A stretch of DNA of 64,000 nt from Pegoplata infirma (GCA_963921195.1 OY992538.1:4526001-4590000), one strand, 5' to 3'. Positions 43,301 to 54,834 are shown, numbered from the stretch's first letter. Notes: generated by a model from the sequence alone, not told the origin. Made by a program: numbers and translations.

Positions 43301-46300
43301 TTCAGTTTGATTATAATAAAAAACTGATATTTTATAAATTCATATATCGCTCATTTGCTGCAACGTCATCATAACTAAAAAAACGTGATTTTCTAAGTTA
43401 ATGATGCAGCATTATTTGCTACATCATGATTTATGTTTGGGAAAAAAATCGTAAAAATCTTTTAAGCGTGCCGCTTGAAAAGAGAATGTGCAATTATTGC
43501 ATTTGATATGTTCTGGAATATGTTGAATGGAAAACCATTTTTAAATAAAACCTTTACAATACGTTTTCTACAATATCAAGCTTTATGAGTTATGACGATG
43601 TTGCAGCAATTGAGCAATATTTGATTCAACTGAAAATTAAAAAATAAATAATTCAGTTAAGCTGTTCTATTCACTTTTTAAATTTTTGATTTCAATGAAA
43701 TCGAAATACAATATTTTCTTTTGCAATCCTAAAACCTAAAATCTATCTATTTTCATCGCATTCCAGTATAGTGTTCAAATTTAAATAAAGTGTTAAGAAT
43801 TAACTTCTCAAAGTTGCATAAAATAATAATCGCAGTTGAGTTAAACAAGTTGAAAGAAAGTATGAAGTGAGGTTGAGATTGCTAGAAATAGAATTGTAGT
43901 GTTGGAAACTGTTAAAATTTATTCTGTAAAAACTATAAATATTCACATACATAAAAAACAATTTCCATTAACAAGACAAACCGACATTTAAAATCCTACT
44001 GATGATAACACTAACTGGAGTGTTTGAAACCGGTATGGGAATACCAGAAATGTCTATAATTTTTAAAAAATTAATTTTTCTTCCGCATTTTTTCAACTTA
44101 AACCCTTATAAGTTGTAATCTAATTTTAAAAATGTTTTTTTATTAAATTTATCTCAAATTTTATTTACAATTCCATCCTTGATAATATTTCTTTACCGTT
44201 TCCAAAATTTTCCAAATGTATTTTAAAATTGTCAAAATATATTTTAAAAAAGTCCAAATGAACTTTATAATTTATAATAATCCAAATGTATTTTAAAATT
44301 GTCCAAATATATTTTAAAATTTTCCAAATGTATTTTAAAAATTGTGCAAATATATTGCAAATTTGTCCAAATGTATTTAAAAATTGTCAAAATGTAGTTT
44401 AAAATTTTAAATTTGTCGGAAAGGAATTTAAAATCATCTAAATGTATTTTCAAAATTGTGCAAATATTGATTAAAAATTTTCAAATGAATTTTAAAAAAT
44501 TCCAATTGTATATTAAAATTTTCTAAATAAATTTTAAAATTGTCCAAATATATTTTAAAATTTTCTGAATATATTTTCAAATTGTCAAAACATATTTAAA
44601 AATTCTCAATACATATTTAAAAATTGTCAAAATATATTTAAAAAATAGTTCAAATATATTTTAAAATTGTCCAAATGAATTTTTAAATTTTTCAAATATA
44701 TTTTAAAATTGTCCAAATATATTTTAAATTGTCGAAATGTATTTTAAAATTATCCAAATGCATATTTAAATTGTCCAATTGTATTTTAAAAATTTCCAAA
44801 TGTGTTTTAAAAAATTCTTCAAAGAATTCTACATAGAATATTTTAAAATGCATTTGGAAAATTTCAAAATACAGTTGGACAATTTTAAAATACATTAGGA
44901 TTACTTTTAAAATACATATGGATTAATTGTTATTAAAAAATAAATACATTTGAAAAATTTTAAAACACATTTGGAAAATTTTTAACTACATTTGTAAAAA
45001 TTAAAAATAAATTTAAAAATAAAACAAGTAAAAAAGTTAAATTCGGCCTTGCCGAATGTAGTAATACCCTCCACAATTTCAAAAAGATTATTGCAAACAA
45101 CTTTATTTAAAACGAAATTACTTTTGAAAAAAAAAAAAAAAAATTTCCGCGAAAAAAAATTTTGTTAAAAAAAAATCCGCGATTTTTTTCTTTTTTTGTC
45201 AAAAAATATGTTCGTATTTGTTTAAATACCATTTGTTGTTCAATTATGTTCACATATGTCAACCAGAAGCCGAATTAAAGCATTTTGTGTTTTTAGGTTA
45301 TGTTGAATGTACTGAAATTTTTGATGTGTGCTTACATTTGCGTTCATAACTTTTGAACCGCTGAACCGATATCGCTCAAATGCAATACCAAACTTCTCGG
45401 GAGAACTTCCATTATATATGTTAAGTTTCAGTCATCTCTGTGCAATATTTTGTCCGCGAGAGCATTTTCCACAGACAGACAGACGTACAGACGGACATCG
45501 CTAGAATGTCTTAAAATCGATCGGGCATCATGAATATATATACTTTATGGGGTCCCAGACCGATATTTCGATGAGTTACAAACGGAATGACAAACTTATA
45601 TATACCCTCTATCACTAAGTGGAGGGTATAAAAAAAACAACATTTAACACAAAGTTTAGTACGACTTATCCTACCAACACTATTGTTTGGTTAGGTACTG
45701 TTGTTATTGTAAATAACAGCAACACATATATTAATAATTACCGATGGTGATTTAGTATATACAATTTTTGCTTTAAAAGAGTTATTTTTGTTGGAAAACA
45801 GATTTCGGACCTTCATAATAGTATTTCTCGTATAACTTGTGAAATATATCAAATATTATGTCTGGTTTGATGTTTGATTGACCAACGATGATTCTCTAAA
45901 GTCTGCTGAAGATTTCTTAGTGGGGATGAAACTGATCAGTACAGACATACTATGAGATGAGTAACTTTTTTAAAGCAATAAATTAAAAATACTCTATTAT
46001 GACAATATCATAAATAGAAATATTTTTGGGCCTCGAACTAGAATAAAACTCTAATCGAATATATATACACATATAAAGGCCGAATAAATACATTTTATTT
46101 TTATGTACCTTTTGGTACTAAAAATAAAAAAAAAAAAAAAAACATCAATTTAGATAATTTTTGAAATATTTTTGCAAATATTAAAATACATTTGGAAATT
46201 TTTAAAAAATAAATAAATTTGGATAATTTTGAAATACATTTGGACAATTTAAAAAAAATACATATCGTCGCTGCGCCTAAAAATGGAGTCATGTGTAGTT

Positions 46301-49300
46301 TTTAAAATTTTTTTATTACATCTTTATGATCCCCTATTGGTCATACGTTTACTCACTAAACCGTTTTTTGATATCTTGATTGGTTCAAAAGTTAGTAAAA
46401 CTAGCTATGTGATCGTCATACTAAAAATGGTCTGAAAAGGCACGGTGCCCTGGATAGGATTTAAATAAAATTTTGGTGTTACTCCAATTTTTAAGTGGAT
46501 TATGTTTTAAGACGATAAAAGAAAGAAAATGAACCAAAAAAGAAAAAAAAGTACTAGGCGCTTTTTTTTGGCGAGCAAAAAGAAGAATTTGTAAAAAACA
46601 AAAAAGAATTTATTCTTTCAAATGCGTTAAAATTTGTTTATACGCATACAAATTCATCGCATATTTACTTATCAGTGAGATTTAAATATATATATGACTT
46701 ATTTTTCCAGATATGAGACTTAAAAGAATAATTTCACTATTAATTTAAACAAAATGAAATATGTCCTTGTAAAATATTTAAAAATGTAAAATCTTAAATG
46801 TTTTCAGTGTACTACTCTGACGGACAGCAAAACACAAAGTTTCCTCACTTTAGACATTAGTGGGTCATATCATTTTAAAAGACTTTAAACTTTTTTGTTA
46901 AATATGTTTTTTCAAAACTAAAAAAAAAACAGAAAACGATAGTAAAAACCATTGCAAAATGCGTTTGCAGTGCCTAAGGAAGAGTAAAACAATATAAATA
47001 GTTTGAAAAGAGATGCAGAAAGTAGTTGGGACTATTTCTTTGAGGTCAATCTTATGGATGCACTTAATATAATTTTTTAATTTTGTTTATTTCATCAAAA
47101 CTCCTTTGTAAAATTTGTTTGTATTGTTGGGGTAACTTCTCTTCTTCAAAATCTAGAAACAGGATCAATATTAAATGTGAAGTAACTGCTAAAGTTAAAA
47201 TTTTCATTAAATTAAAGAAGAAATTTGATTTAGTCTCACTAAATAGTGAAATTATTCTTTTAAGTCTCATGTCTGAAAAAATATGTCACAAATATATTTA
47301 AATCTCACTGATAAGTGAATATGCGATGAATTTTCATCTGTATCAAAAAATGTTAATGCATTTGAAAGAATAAATCCTTTTTTCGATTTTTATAATTCTT
47401 TTTTTGCCCGCCAAAAAAAAGCGCCTAGTACTTTTTTTTATTTTTTGGCTCATTTTCTTTCTTTTATAGTCACAAAACATAATCCGCTTAAAAATTGGAG
47501 TAACACCAAAATTTTATTTAAATCCTCTCCAGGGCACCGTGAAGGAGTTATGTGTTGAGCTACACATAACTTTTTTTGATAAAAAAGTAACAGAACGTGA
47601 CAAAATGGACCACGTTTTAGTAATATGAGGTTCACATATAGCAACCAAGTATTTTGAATGAATTTGTCGAGATTTTTTGGAAAATATTTGTAAATTTTCA
47701 TCCTGTTATCTAAATCCTAAATGGCGGGTATTAAAGCCTTGTGAAAGCAATTAAATCATTGACGGCCGAAAATTTTAGTATCTAAAGTACAGCATCTTTC
47801 GCAGATGTCAATTTATGTCAAAGCTCTTAAATATTTACAAGAAAAAACAAAAAATCAGCACCAGTTTTGCGAAAAATCTGTTGTTCGCTGTTTAGTGAAG
47901 AGCTTTAAAATATCAAAATTTTAAGGACCTTGTCTAACTAATGTCGCTTTAAACCGCCAAAAAACTATATTTAGTCTTTGTCCCTCTCGAAAAGAAATTA
48001 ACAATAAGAATGGTTTCATAAGCAAAAGGAGTTATGTGTAAAAAAAAATCCATTTATTTAAATTTTGTTCCAAAAAGTACTTAAAAAAGGAGTTATGTGT
48101 ATGTTTTTTGAAAATTTCTGCACCACTGGAAAACCGCTAAATGTTTCATAATATTTTTGCAGTATGTGGATAGCTTATCGGTACAAGAATTTTTTGTAGA
48201 ACAAACTTTTAAAAAATATCGCGAAGGGACGAAAATAAACAGTTTTTTTGCTCTCCTGAACACTTGTCCAAAACACATGACTCCATTTTTAGGCGCAGCG
48301 ACGATATGGAAAATTTTAAATTGTATTTGAACAATTTTATATTATATATGGCCAATATATATCGACAATATTAAAATATGTTTGGACAATTTTAAAATAC
48401 ATTTAAAGAATTTTAAAATACAATTGAACAATTCATGCGAATGAGGACGAATAGACCATTTGTATAATTTTACAAATGACGATAAAAACGCAGGAAACGG
48501 CAAAAAACTAAAATTTTTTCAACATTTTTGCATAATGCATTATTCCATTAATGCAAAAAAGTTCACAAAAATATTAGTTTTAAACCGTTTCCTGCGTTTT
48601 TTCCTAATTTGTAAAATTATACATATGGTCTATCCTTATTCGCATGAACTGTTCAATTGGAAATATACAATTTTAAAATGTATTTGGACAATTTTAAAAT
48701 TCATTTGGACAACTTTAAAATATATTTTGAAAATTTTAAAATATATTTGGACAACTTTAAAATACATTTGGAAAATTTTAAAATACATTTGGAAAATTTT
48801 AAAATATAATTGGAAATGGTGTAGTAGCGAATTCCCTGGTTTCATTCTCTCGTAATATATTTTTTATTAATTTTATATAAAAGCTATTAAATATAAATTA
48901 TATTAAATTTAAATATTTAATAAAATTAAATTTCTTTATTTTACAGCCCTTTGAATATAAAGATGTTCGTTTGGAAGTTATCGATGCTATGAATATTGTA
49001 AAAATTGGTGAACCCTTTACATTTACCTGTCGGGTAACAAATACTGCCGACAGACCAATGGAATTATTGGTCAAACTTCCCACACCACTGGACTTTAATT
49101 GCCCTTATACTGGTTCAGCAGAATTTAGTTTAGCCGTTGTTGATCCTGGTCAATATCGAGAATTTCCTCTAACGATATGCCCCTCTAAATTGGGTTTAAT
49201 AAAAGTGTCTCCTTTGGTGCTGGTTAATACTCTGATACAGGAGCAATATACCATTGAAAAAGTGGTAGATGTATTTGTTGTCGATAGTGATTATTATGAA

Positions 49301-49393
49301 GACGAATCATTCCAAATTAATAAGTTTATACGTTATGACAATGCACCACATCAACAATTGGAGGATCAAACTCTACAATTGCAAGTCGTTTAG
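40354..49393 (+). CDS. TRAPPC13: TRAPPC13 homologue (trafficking protein particle complex subunit 13), five exons
   Basis: TRAPPC13 is a subunit of the TRAPPIII complex, a Rab1 exchange factor acting in Golgi traffic and autophagy. Coding exons are 40354-40396, 40461-40848, 42648-42960, 43027-43155 and 48947-49393; all introns are GT-AG and the phases (1, 2, 0, 0) keep one frame of 439 residues. The start reads [20 protein letters not shown], close to the human N-terminus. Conserved blocks include [14 protein letters not shown] (about residue 67), [14 protein letters not shown] (about 130), [20 protein letters not shown] (about 160) and the C-terminal beta-sandwich from about 292. The ATG chosen is the only one giving the conserved EHLLALKVMRL. 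Introns 1 and 3 are 64 and 66 bp; introns 2 and 4 (1.8 and 5.8 kb) are full of repeats. AATAAA lies at 49444. The gene appears intact. The fly orthologue should be CG4953, from memory. Confidence 0.95.
41058..41190. mobile_element. MITE in TRAPPC13 intron 2
   Basis: Ends TTAAGGCTGGATTACTCAATG-like and CATTGAGTAATCCGCCCTAA are inverted repeats over about 20 bp; the 133-bp element also repeats CTCCGTTA in its interior. Confidence 0.7.
41603..42252. repeat. 325-bp tandem duplication
   Basis: GAATTCCGTTAATGGTCAAA starts both units, at 41603 and 41928, and the two are nearly identical to their ends (ATCATGTCCATG / GTCATGTCCATG). The unit is part of the DINE-like family: it holds the 'GGACCAGGGGAAAAAGTTTC' block and is followed by TTTTGGAGGGTAAA at about 42268. 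Confidence 0.85.
43344..43620. repeat. Inverted repeat in intron 4
   Basis: ATATCGCTCATTTGCTGCAA with CGTCATCATAACT on the left is the reverse complement, with few differences, of GTTATGACGATGTTGCAGCA with ATTGAGCAATAT on the right. Likely a MITE. Confidence 0.65.
44215..44990. repeat. 21-bp minisatellite block 1
   Basis: Degenerate head-to-tail copies of TTGTCCAAATGTATTTTAAAA, with the orientation switching to the complement after about 44840. The unit is a multiple of three, so all frames without a stop stay open. Confidence 0.85.
45021..45634. mobile_element. DINE-like element in intron 4
   Basis: Starts AAAACAAGTAAAAAAGTTAA, has the TTCGGCCTTGCCGAA hairpin and AATACCCTCCAC, the motif CAGACAGACAGACGTACAGA and ends AAGTGGAGGGTATAAAA. 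It is a near-complete copy of a subtype also seen at 29672-30058 and 50776-51592 (both reversed). Confidence 0.72.
46160..46261. repeat. 21-bp minisatellite block 2a
   Basis: Copies of AAATACATTTGGACAATTT abut the left end of the foldback element; the continuation is at 48308-48430. Confidence 0.7.
46262..48307. mobile_element. 2-kb foldback element in TRAPPC13 intron 4
   Basis: Ends ATATCGTCGCTGCGCCTAAA and TTTAGGCGCAGCGACGATAT are perfect inverted repeats continuing through ATGGAGTCATGTG/CACATGACTCCAT. Further in, GTACTAGGCGCTTTTTTTTG (46551) mirrors AAAAAGCGCCTAGTAC (47416), and TTAAAAGAATAATTTCACTA mirrors TAGTGAAATTATTCTTTTAA near 47260. The arms thus cover most of the element. The TA in the ends fits a TA target. 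No protein is encoded. Confidence 0.85.
48308..48430. repeat. 21-bp minisatellite block 2b
   Basis: Resumes the block left of the foldback element with copies of TTTGGACAATTTTAAAATAC. Confidence 0.7.
48420..48659. mobile_element. Palindromic element inside the minisatellite
   Basis: Arms of about 100 bp: CAATTCATGCGAATGAGGAC, ATAGACCATTTGTATAATTT and AAAACGCAGGAAACGGC on the left face CCGTTTCCTGCGTTTTTTCC, AAATTATACATATGGTCTAT and TTCGCATGAACTGTTCAATT on the right. Minisatellite resumes on both sides. Confidence 0.8.
48660..48820. repeat. 21-bp minisatellite block 3
   Basis: About seven copies of TTTAAAATACATTTGGACA-type units, about 130 bp before the last TRAPPC13 exon. Confidence 0.8.
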
Positions 49394-49694
49394 AAATTAA
49401 GAAAAGTAAGAAAAAAAGTATAGCGTGCAACTTAACACTGTAAAATAAAAAAAAAAACATTTTAAAATAAGTGTTCATATTGTTTTAGCTTAGAGTCTAA
49501 GCCTTATACATTAACGCCGTATCCCAAAATGAAAAACGAGTGTCTTACTCTTTTACAAACATTTTAAAATAAGGGGGAAAGAGGCAAAAGATATTGGAAG
49601 GACATTTTATAATAATAATAATAATGAAACAAAAGCTTGACATCGAACGCCAAGCTTTTCTATCCAAACCATTTCCAATAGTATGTTTTTTAAT
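49394..49694 (+). other. TRAPPC13 3' region
   Basis: Fifty bases after the stop codon there is AATAAA (49444-49449), the probable polyadenylation signal. The rest has no recognisable feature apart from a short AATAAT run at 49611. Confidence 0.65.
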
Positions 49695-50240
49695 ATTCCA
49701 AATTTATTTTTATATTTTTTAAATGTATTTTGCAATTGGCCAAATATATTTTAAAATTGTCTAAATGTTATTTTAAATTTTCCGAACGTATTTTAAAATT
49801 TTCCAAATATATTTTAAAATTGTTTAAATATATTTAAAAATTAAACAACCATATTTTAAAATTGTCCAAATGTATTTAAAAATTATCCAAAGGTTTTTTT
49901 GAATTGTTTAAATACATTTCAAATTTTTTAAATGTTTTTTAAAATTGTCCAAATACAATTAACAATTTTCAAAATATATTTTAAATTTATCCAAATGTAT
50001 TTTAAAATTGTTCAAACATAGTTAAAAAATTTTTCGATAATTTTTAATTTCATTTGTACGATTTTAAAATATATTTGAACAATTTGGGCAGTTAAAAAAA
50101 AGTGAAATTTTAAAATATTTTTGGATAGTGTTTAAAATCATGTGGCCTCGAGCTTGTCAATTAATATAGGATTAATATAGGATCATTTGGAAAATTTTAA
50201 CATACATTTGGAAATTTTTAAAATACAATTGAAAATTTAG
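49695..50240. repeat. 21-bp minisatellite block 4
   Basis: Degenerate copies of AATTGTCCAAATGTATTTTAAA, switching orientation at about 50030. Confidence 0.75.
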
Positions 50241-50775
50241 GCATTTGATGTTGGGCAATCGCTGATCATTTTGAAAACGGTCGAAATAAGTAATTTTTTT
50301 CTTAAGAAAAGAACTCAACATAACTTGGTAGAGTATATTTAAAGCTTTGAATTCAATACCGTATCATCAAACGGTAATGGCCTACATTATAAAATTAAAC
50401 CGGCACAAAAATGTCACTTTATATTTTAAATATCAGTAATTTCAGTGATTTTCATAATTGCATTTTCAAATCTTTGTTGGTTGCCTTTGGATTTATTTTT
50501 TCTGCTATTGGGCTTTAAAGAGATTTAGTCAGTTGATTTTAGGCATTAAATTAAAAAATCTGCTAATAGACTTGACTCATTTTAACAATAAGTGGTTTTT
50601 TATTTAATTTATTTCCCATCCTCATTTTATGAAGACACATCCATATAAATAATTTTTGACGGTAGTTGTTGACCCTAATGTGTGGACTTTTTTTTTAAAA
50701 CAAATGCTTCCACAAAGCAAGCGTTAGATGCACGTAACATATACTACACCTTTTCCAATTGTATTTCATAAAATA
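50241..50775. other. Intergenic DNA, nothing recognised
   Basis: No gene or bounded repeat is visible in this AT-rich stretch. Confidence 0.45.
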
Positions 50776-51592
50776 TTTTTATACCATTCACTTATTGTTA
50801 GTGGTAGAGGGTATATATAAGTTTATTTTTCTGTTTGTAAATCATTAAAATATTAATCTGGGACCCCAGATAGTACATTATAGCGATGCCCGTCAGTCTG
50901 TTAAATTGGTGACCCCATCCACAGATATGAAAACAACTTAACATATTTACTTATTTATGCTTCGAGAAGAATGTATTTGAACAATATCGGTTCAGCGGAT
51001 CAAATGTAATGAACGAAAATGTAAGGTTACACCTATAAAATTTTGGTATATTTCACATAACCTAAAAATAAAAAACGCTTTAATTCGGCTGCTGGTTGAC
51101 ATATGTGAAAAGAATTGTGCACTGAAAGGTTTTTAAGCAAGTACACTCAAAATAATTCTACAGTAAAAGGTTTAGTAAGTGATATTGTACAAAAATCTAC
51201 TAATTAGTTACTAATTTTAGTATCTTCAAAGTACTAAAATTAGTATTTTTTACTGGTTTTGAATAATATTAGTAAAAAATTTTAGTATTGGTTACCAATT
51301 CCTGCACTAGGTCCTTTTGGACTAAAATTTAGTTAAATTTTTAGTATTGAATACCCACGTTTTTTTTGGGTGTACAAACATATTTTTATTCCAAAAATTT
51401 GTTCGCGGAATTGTTATTTTCACCAAAAACATTTGTTCGTGGAAATTTTTCATTATATCATTTTTTTTTTCTCAAAATTAACTTTTTTTTTGTTTTATAA
51501 TTTTTTTAACAACATTTTTTACTAAATTTTTTTAACATTTTATTTAAAAGCTATTTTTTGTTTCGAAATTTTGATTTTTATTTCTTGTTTTA
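50776..51592. mobile_element. DINE-like element (reversed) with a nested MITE
   Basis: Reversed copy of the 45021 subtype: TATACCATTCACTTATTG...AGAGGGTATATATAAG at the left, TTTAATTCGGCTGCTGGTTG inside and ATTTCTTGTTTT at the right. It is interrupted by the 233-bp element at 51142-51374. Confidence 0.65.
51142..51374. mobile_element. CACTCA-ended MITE nested in the DINE-like element
   Basis: Starts TACACTCAAAATAATTCTAC and ends TTTTTTTTGGGTGTA. The host at 29850 reads AAGTACGAACATATT, which shows a single TA where this element lies between AAGCAAG and CAAACATATT. Confidence 0.75.
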
Positions 51593-51620
51593 ATTGGAAA
51601 TGGAGTAGACGGTGGTGTAA

Positions 51621-51856
51621 TAGAGATGGTCGGTGGTAAATCACATGTAATTGTTTTTTTTTAATCACGTGATTGTGAGTGAGCGTGAGTTAAAAAAAAT
51701 CTGTTTTTTTTGCGTGAGTGATTAATTTTTTTTAGCTTGAGTTTGCGTGATTTGATTTTTTTTTATAAAGGATTAATGTTTATTGTTTGTTTTAGTAAAA
51801 AAATATGTCGTGACTCGCGTGAGCGTGATTAAATATGACTCACGCGCCCATCTATA
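51621..51856. mobile_element. GTGAG-rich hAT-type element, copy 3 (short)
   Basis: Starts TAGAGATGGTCGGTGG and ends CACGCGCCCATCTATA, with GTGAGTGAGCGTGAG in the body. The flanking 8-mers TGGTGTAA and GCCTGTAA match at only five or six positions, so the target duplication has decayed. Confidence 0.72.
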
Positions 51857-52193
51857 GCCTGTAAAAATATTATTTTTTTTGCAAACATGCAACAGCCACA
51901 AAATTGTGCACAAATATATGAGCAACATTGGTTGCAAATGTTATTCAAATATTGTTATTTGTACATATAATTAATATTTATAGCTTATGCAAAACATACG
52001 CAAAAGATCCCCCCAGACAGACAGACGCATATTGCTGGTCTTTTAAGTGCAAAAAAGGAGAAATTTTAAGATTTTGTTTTATATGGACTATTAAGGCTAT
52101 GTATGTTTGTATGACTGTATTAACGGATATGTTATTTTTTTTATATATTTTGAATAAATGACCACCTTACGGTATCATATGACGCGTTTAAAT

Positions 52194-53054
52194 TAGAGAT
52201 GGGCGCGTGAGTGATTTTTGACCCACACCCACTCACGCTCACGACAGGAATTTTTGAATCACGCACACTCACTCAAGAGCATATTTTTTCTTCTCACACT
52301 CACTCACAAACACGTGAGTAAATTTAATACAACTCACACTCACCTGCACTCACGCAAGCTTCACTCACACTCACGTTTACTCACACTTACGAAACTCTTA
52401 TTTATAAAAAAAAAATCCAAAACTAAAATTTCAAAAATCTTTCAAAATTTTTAAAAAAACTTAAAATTCAGGGAAATTTCAAGGGGGTTGCATTTCAAAG
52501 AAGTCAGAAAAAGCAAAAATAAATTTTAGTGGGCAAGTTCCCGTGTTTTACCATTCTTCAATTTTATTTGATTCTACGCAATTCTAAATACGAAAAATTT
52601 GATAGTATTAGTTATTCTGCTGTAAATATGAGTGTGTATTAGTGAAATAAACGAATTAATCAAAGCAAATGACGAAAAATCTTCATTTACGGGAATAAAC
52701 TTTTTTACAGCTCCGCACTTAAAACTCATAGGACGTCTTTTATTAGTAGTCTTTGGGAAATTTTACAATTTTTTTTTGGCTTTTTTCGGGACGAAATCTT
52801 AAGTTAAGCAAAATTTTAAAATTTTTTTGTTGCTTTTTTGGTACGAAGGGAAATATGAAGAAAAAATAAATCACGCAAACTCACACAAAAAAATCGACTC
52901 ACGCACACTCACGCAAAAATCTTGCTAACGCATACTCACTTACGCAATTTTTTTCATCAACTCGCACTCACTCACAATCACGTGAGTAAAATTTAATCAA
53001 ATCACGCTCTATGAATAAAAATCACGCTCTATTCTGCTCATGTGCCCATCTCCA
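52194..53054. mobile_element. GTGAG-rich hAT-type element, copy 4 (861 bp, longest)
   Basis: Starts TAGAGATGGGCGCGTGAGTG and ends CATGTGCCCATCTCCA, flanked by GTTTAAAT and GTTTGAAT (7 of 8 identical). CACTCACGCTCAC-type arrays occupy both ends; the middle (about 52400-52860) holds a distinct unique core with GACGAAATCTTAAGTTAAGC, also found at 60500 in copy 5. No transposase. Confidence 0.87.
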
Positions 53055-53234
53055 GTTTGAATTAAAGTATGTTGTGTGCGCATTAGGTTGGCAGCGAAAT
53101 GTATGGAGGATTTTTTTATGAATTTGAATTTCTCCCGTGCGGAAAATTTTGCCACATGGTCCTAAACTCACGTTGAAAAAATTTCCATACAAGCAAACAA
53201 ACTTTTTTGGATTTTTTTTTTGATTACTACACAA

Positions 53235-53975
53235 TTTCCAATTGTATTTTAAAATTTTCCAAATGTATTTTAAAATTGTCTAAATGTAGTTTAAAATTTT
53301 CCAAATGTATTTTAAAAATTTCCAAATGTATTCTAAAATTGTCCAAATATATTTGAAAATTGTACAAATTAGTTTAAAATTGTTCAAATATATTTTAAAA
53401 TTGTCCAAATATATATTTAAATTGTCCAAATGTATTTTAAAATTGTCCAAATGTATTTTAAAATTATCTAAGTGTAGTCTAAAATTTTCCAAATTTATTT
53501 TAAAATTGTCCAAATGTTTCTTAAAATTGTCCAAATATATTTTAAAATTGTCCAAATGTAGTTTAAAATTTTCCAAATGTATTTTTAAAATTTCCGAATG
53601 TAATTTAAAATTGTCCAATTGTATTTTAAAAATGTCCAAATGTTTTTTCAAAATTGTCAAAATTTATTTTAAAATTATCCAAATGGAAATTTGGAAATTG
53701 TTAAAAAAACATTTGGAAAACTTTAAAATACATTTGGACAATTTTGAAAATACATTTGAAAATTTTTAAAAGAATTGGACAATTTTAAAAAACATTTGGA
53801 AATTTTAAAAATACATTTGGAAAATTTTAAGCTACATTTGGACAATTTTAAAATACATTTGGACAATTTTAAGAAACATTTCGACAATTTTAAAATAAAT
53901 TTGGAAAATTCTAAACTACATTTGGACAATTTTGAAAATACATTTGAAAATTTTTAAAACAATTGGACAATATAA
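53235..53975. repeat. 21-bp minisatellite block 5, head-to-head
   Basis: From 53235 to about 53690 the unit reads AAATTGTCCAAATGTATTTT; from about 53695 to 53970 it reads the complement (ATACATTTGGACAATTTTAA). The array is thus a large inverted repeat. Open frames of over 120 codons on both strands come from the stop-free 21-bp unit and encode only repeats like KIHLDNF. Confidence 0.9.
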
Positions 53976-54189
53976 AATATAAATAAATATTATAAAATAT
54001 ACAGTCCAACAATATATAAACACAATTAATACACAACTCATAAGGTACATTGCAATTTAGTAATATTTCTAAGAATTAGAAATATGAAACAAAAAAATTC
54101 AAACCTAACGGACATTTTTCAAGACTTGAAAAGTCCTACTAAGGGTTAACAATGGGAAAAATACAACTCTGTTAAAAGTTAAGATGGAT

Positions 54190-54802
54190 TAAGGCCACGT
54201 TCACACTACAAGAACTTACCATGGTAAATTGAGATGATTTTGTGATTTTTCTTTATGCTAGTACAATTTAGAGTTGATTTTGTAAATCACTATGTGATTT
54301 TGTTCAAAGGAAAATCACATAGTGATTTTAAAATCACGCAAGTCTGTATACAGTATAAGTTTTTGCCAAATGAATACAACACGAATTGATGGTGAATACG
54401 GGTTATACAACACAAAGAGGAGTAATTACAATTCTTAATTTCTTCAAAAGTTTCATTTAAATGGCTAATTTTAATCTGACACACATTAAGTGTATGGCAA
54501 TCGAAGGAGTGCTGATGATGGAAGGTTGGCATCTTCCGAAAGCTGTCGACATCTCCACTTAGCCTGTGTTGTCACTTGATTTTTTTCAGATTTTCTCATT
54601 GTACAACAATTATTATTTCTCAGAAATAATTAATAAGGCCACGTTCACACTACAAGAACTTACCATGGTAAATTGAGATGATTTTGTGATTTTTCTTTAT
54701 GCTAGTACAATTTAGAGTTGATTTTGTAAATCACTATGTGATTTTGTTCAAAGGAAAATCACATAGTGATTTTAAAATCACGCAAGTCTGTATACAGTAT
54801 AA
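54190..54802. mobile_element. Element bounded by identical 169-bp direct repeats
   Basis: The sequence from TAAGGCCACGTTCACACTAC to TCTGTATACAGTATAA occurs twice, at 54190-54358 and 54634-54802, without visible differences. ATGGA occurs one base outside each end (54184-54188, 54804-54808). Each repeat contains an ATCACTATGTGATTTT hairpin. A third, inverted, copy runs off the window end at 63859. This could be a tiny LTR-like element or a plain duplication. Confidence 0.65.
54284..54329. repeat. Perfect hairpin inside the 169-bp repeat
   Basis: AAATCACTATGTGATTTT and AAAATCACATAGTGATTT are exact complements around a 9-bp loop, and each half is itself nearly palindromic. The same hairpin is at about 54728 and 63892. 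Confidence 0.85.
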
Positions 54803-54834
54803 TATGGACTCAAACCGAACTAAATAAAAATTCA

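Larger units (their letters stand above)
43156..48946 (+). other. TRAPPC13 intron 4
   Basis: A 5.8-kb intron starting GTGAGAAA and ending TTTATTTTACAG. It contains an inverted repeat at 43344-43620, 21-bp minisatellite blocks, a DINE-like element (45021-45634), a 2-kb foldback element (46262-48307) and a palindrome (48420-48659). Confidence 0.88.

Noticed and set aside
48460..48855. 131-residue frame before the last TRAPPC13 exon
   Set aside because: It runs through a palindrome and minisatellite block inside intron 4; the C-terminal part is only repeats of the unit.
53280..53769. Long open frames on both strands encoding K/I/H/L/D/N/F repeats of 126 and 154 residues
   Set aside because: They are produced by the stop-free 21-bp minisatellite unit, overlap on opposite strands, and have no splice or start context.
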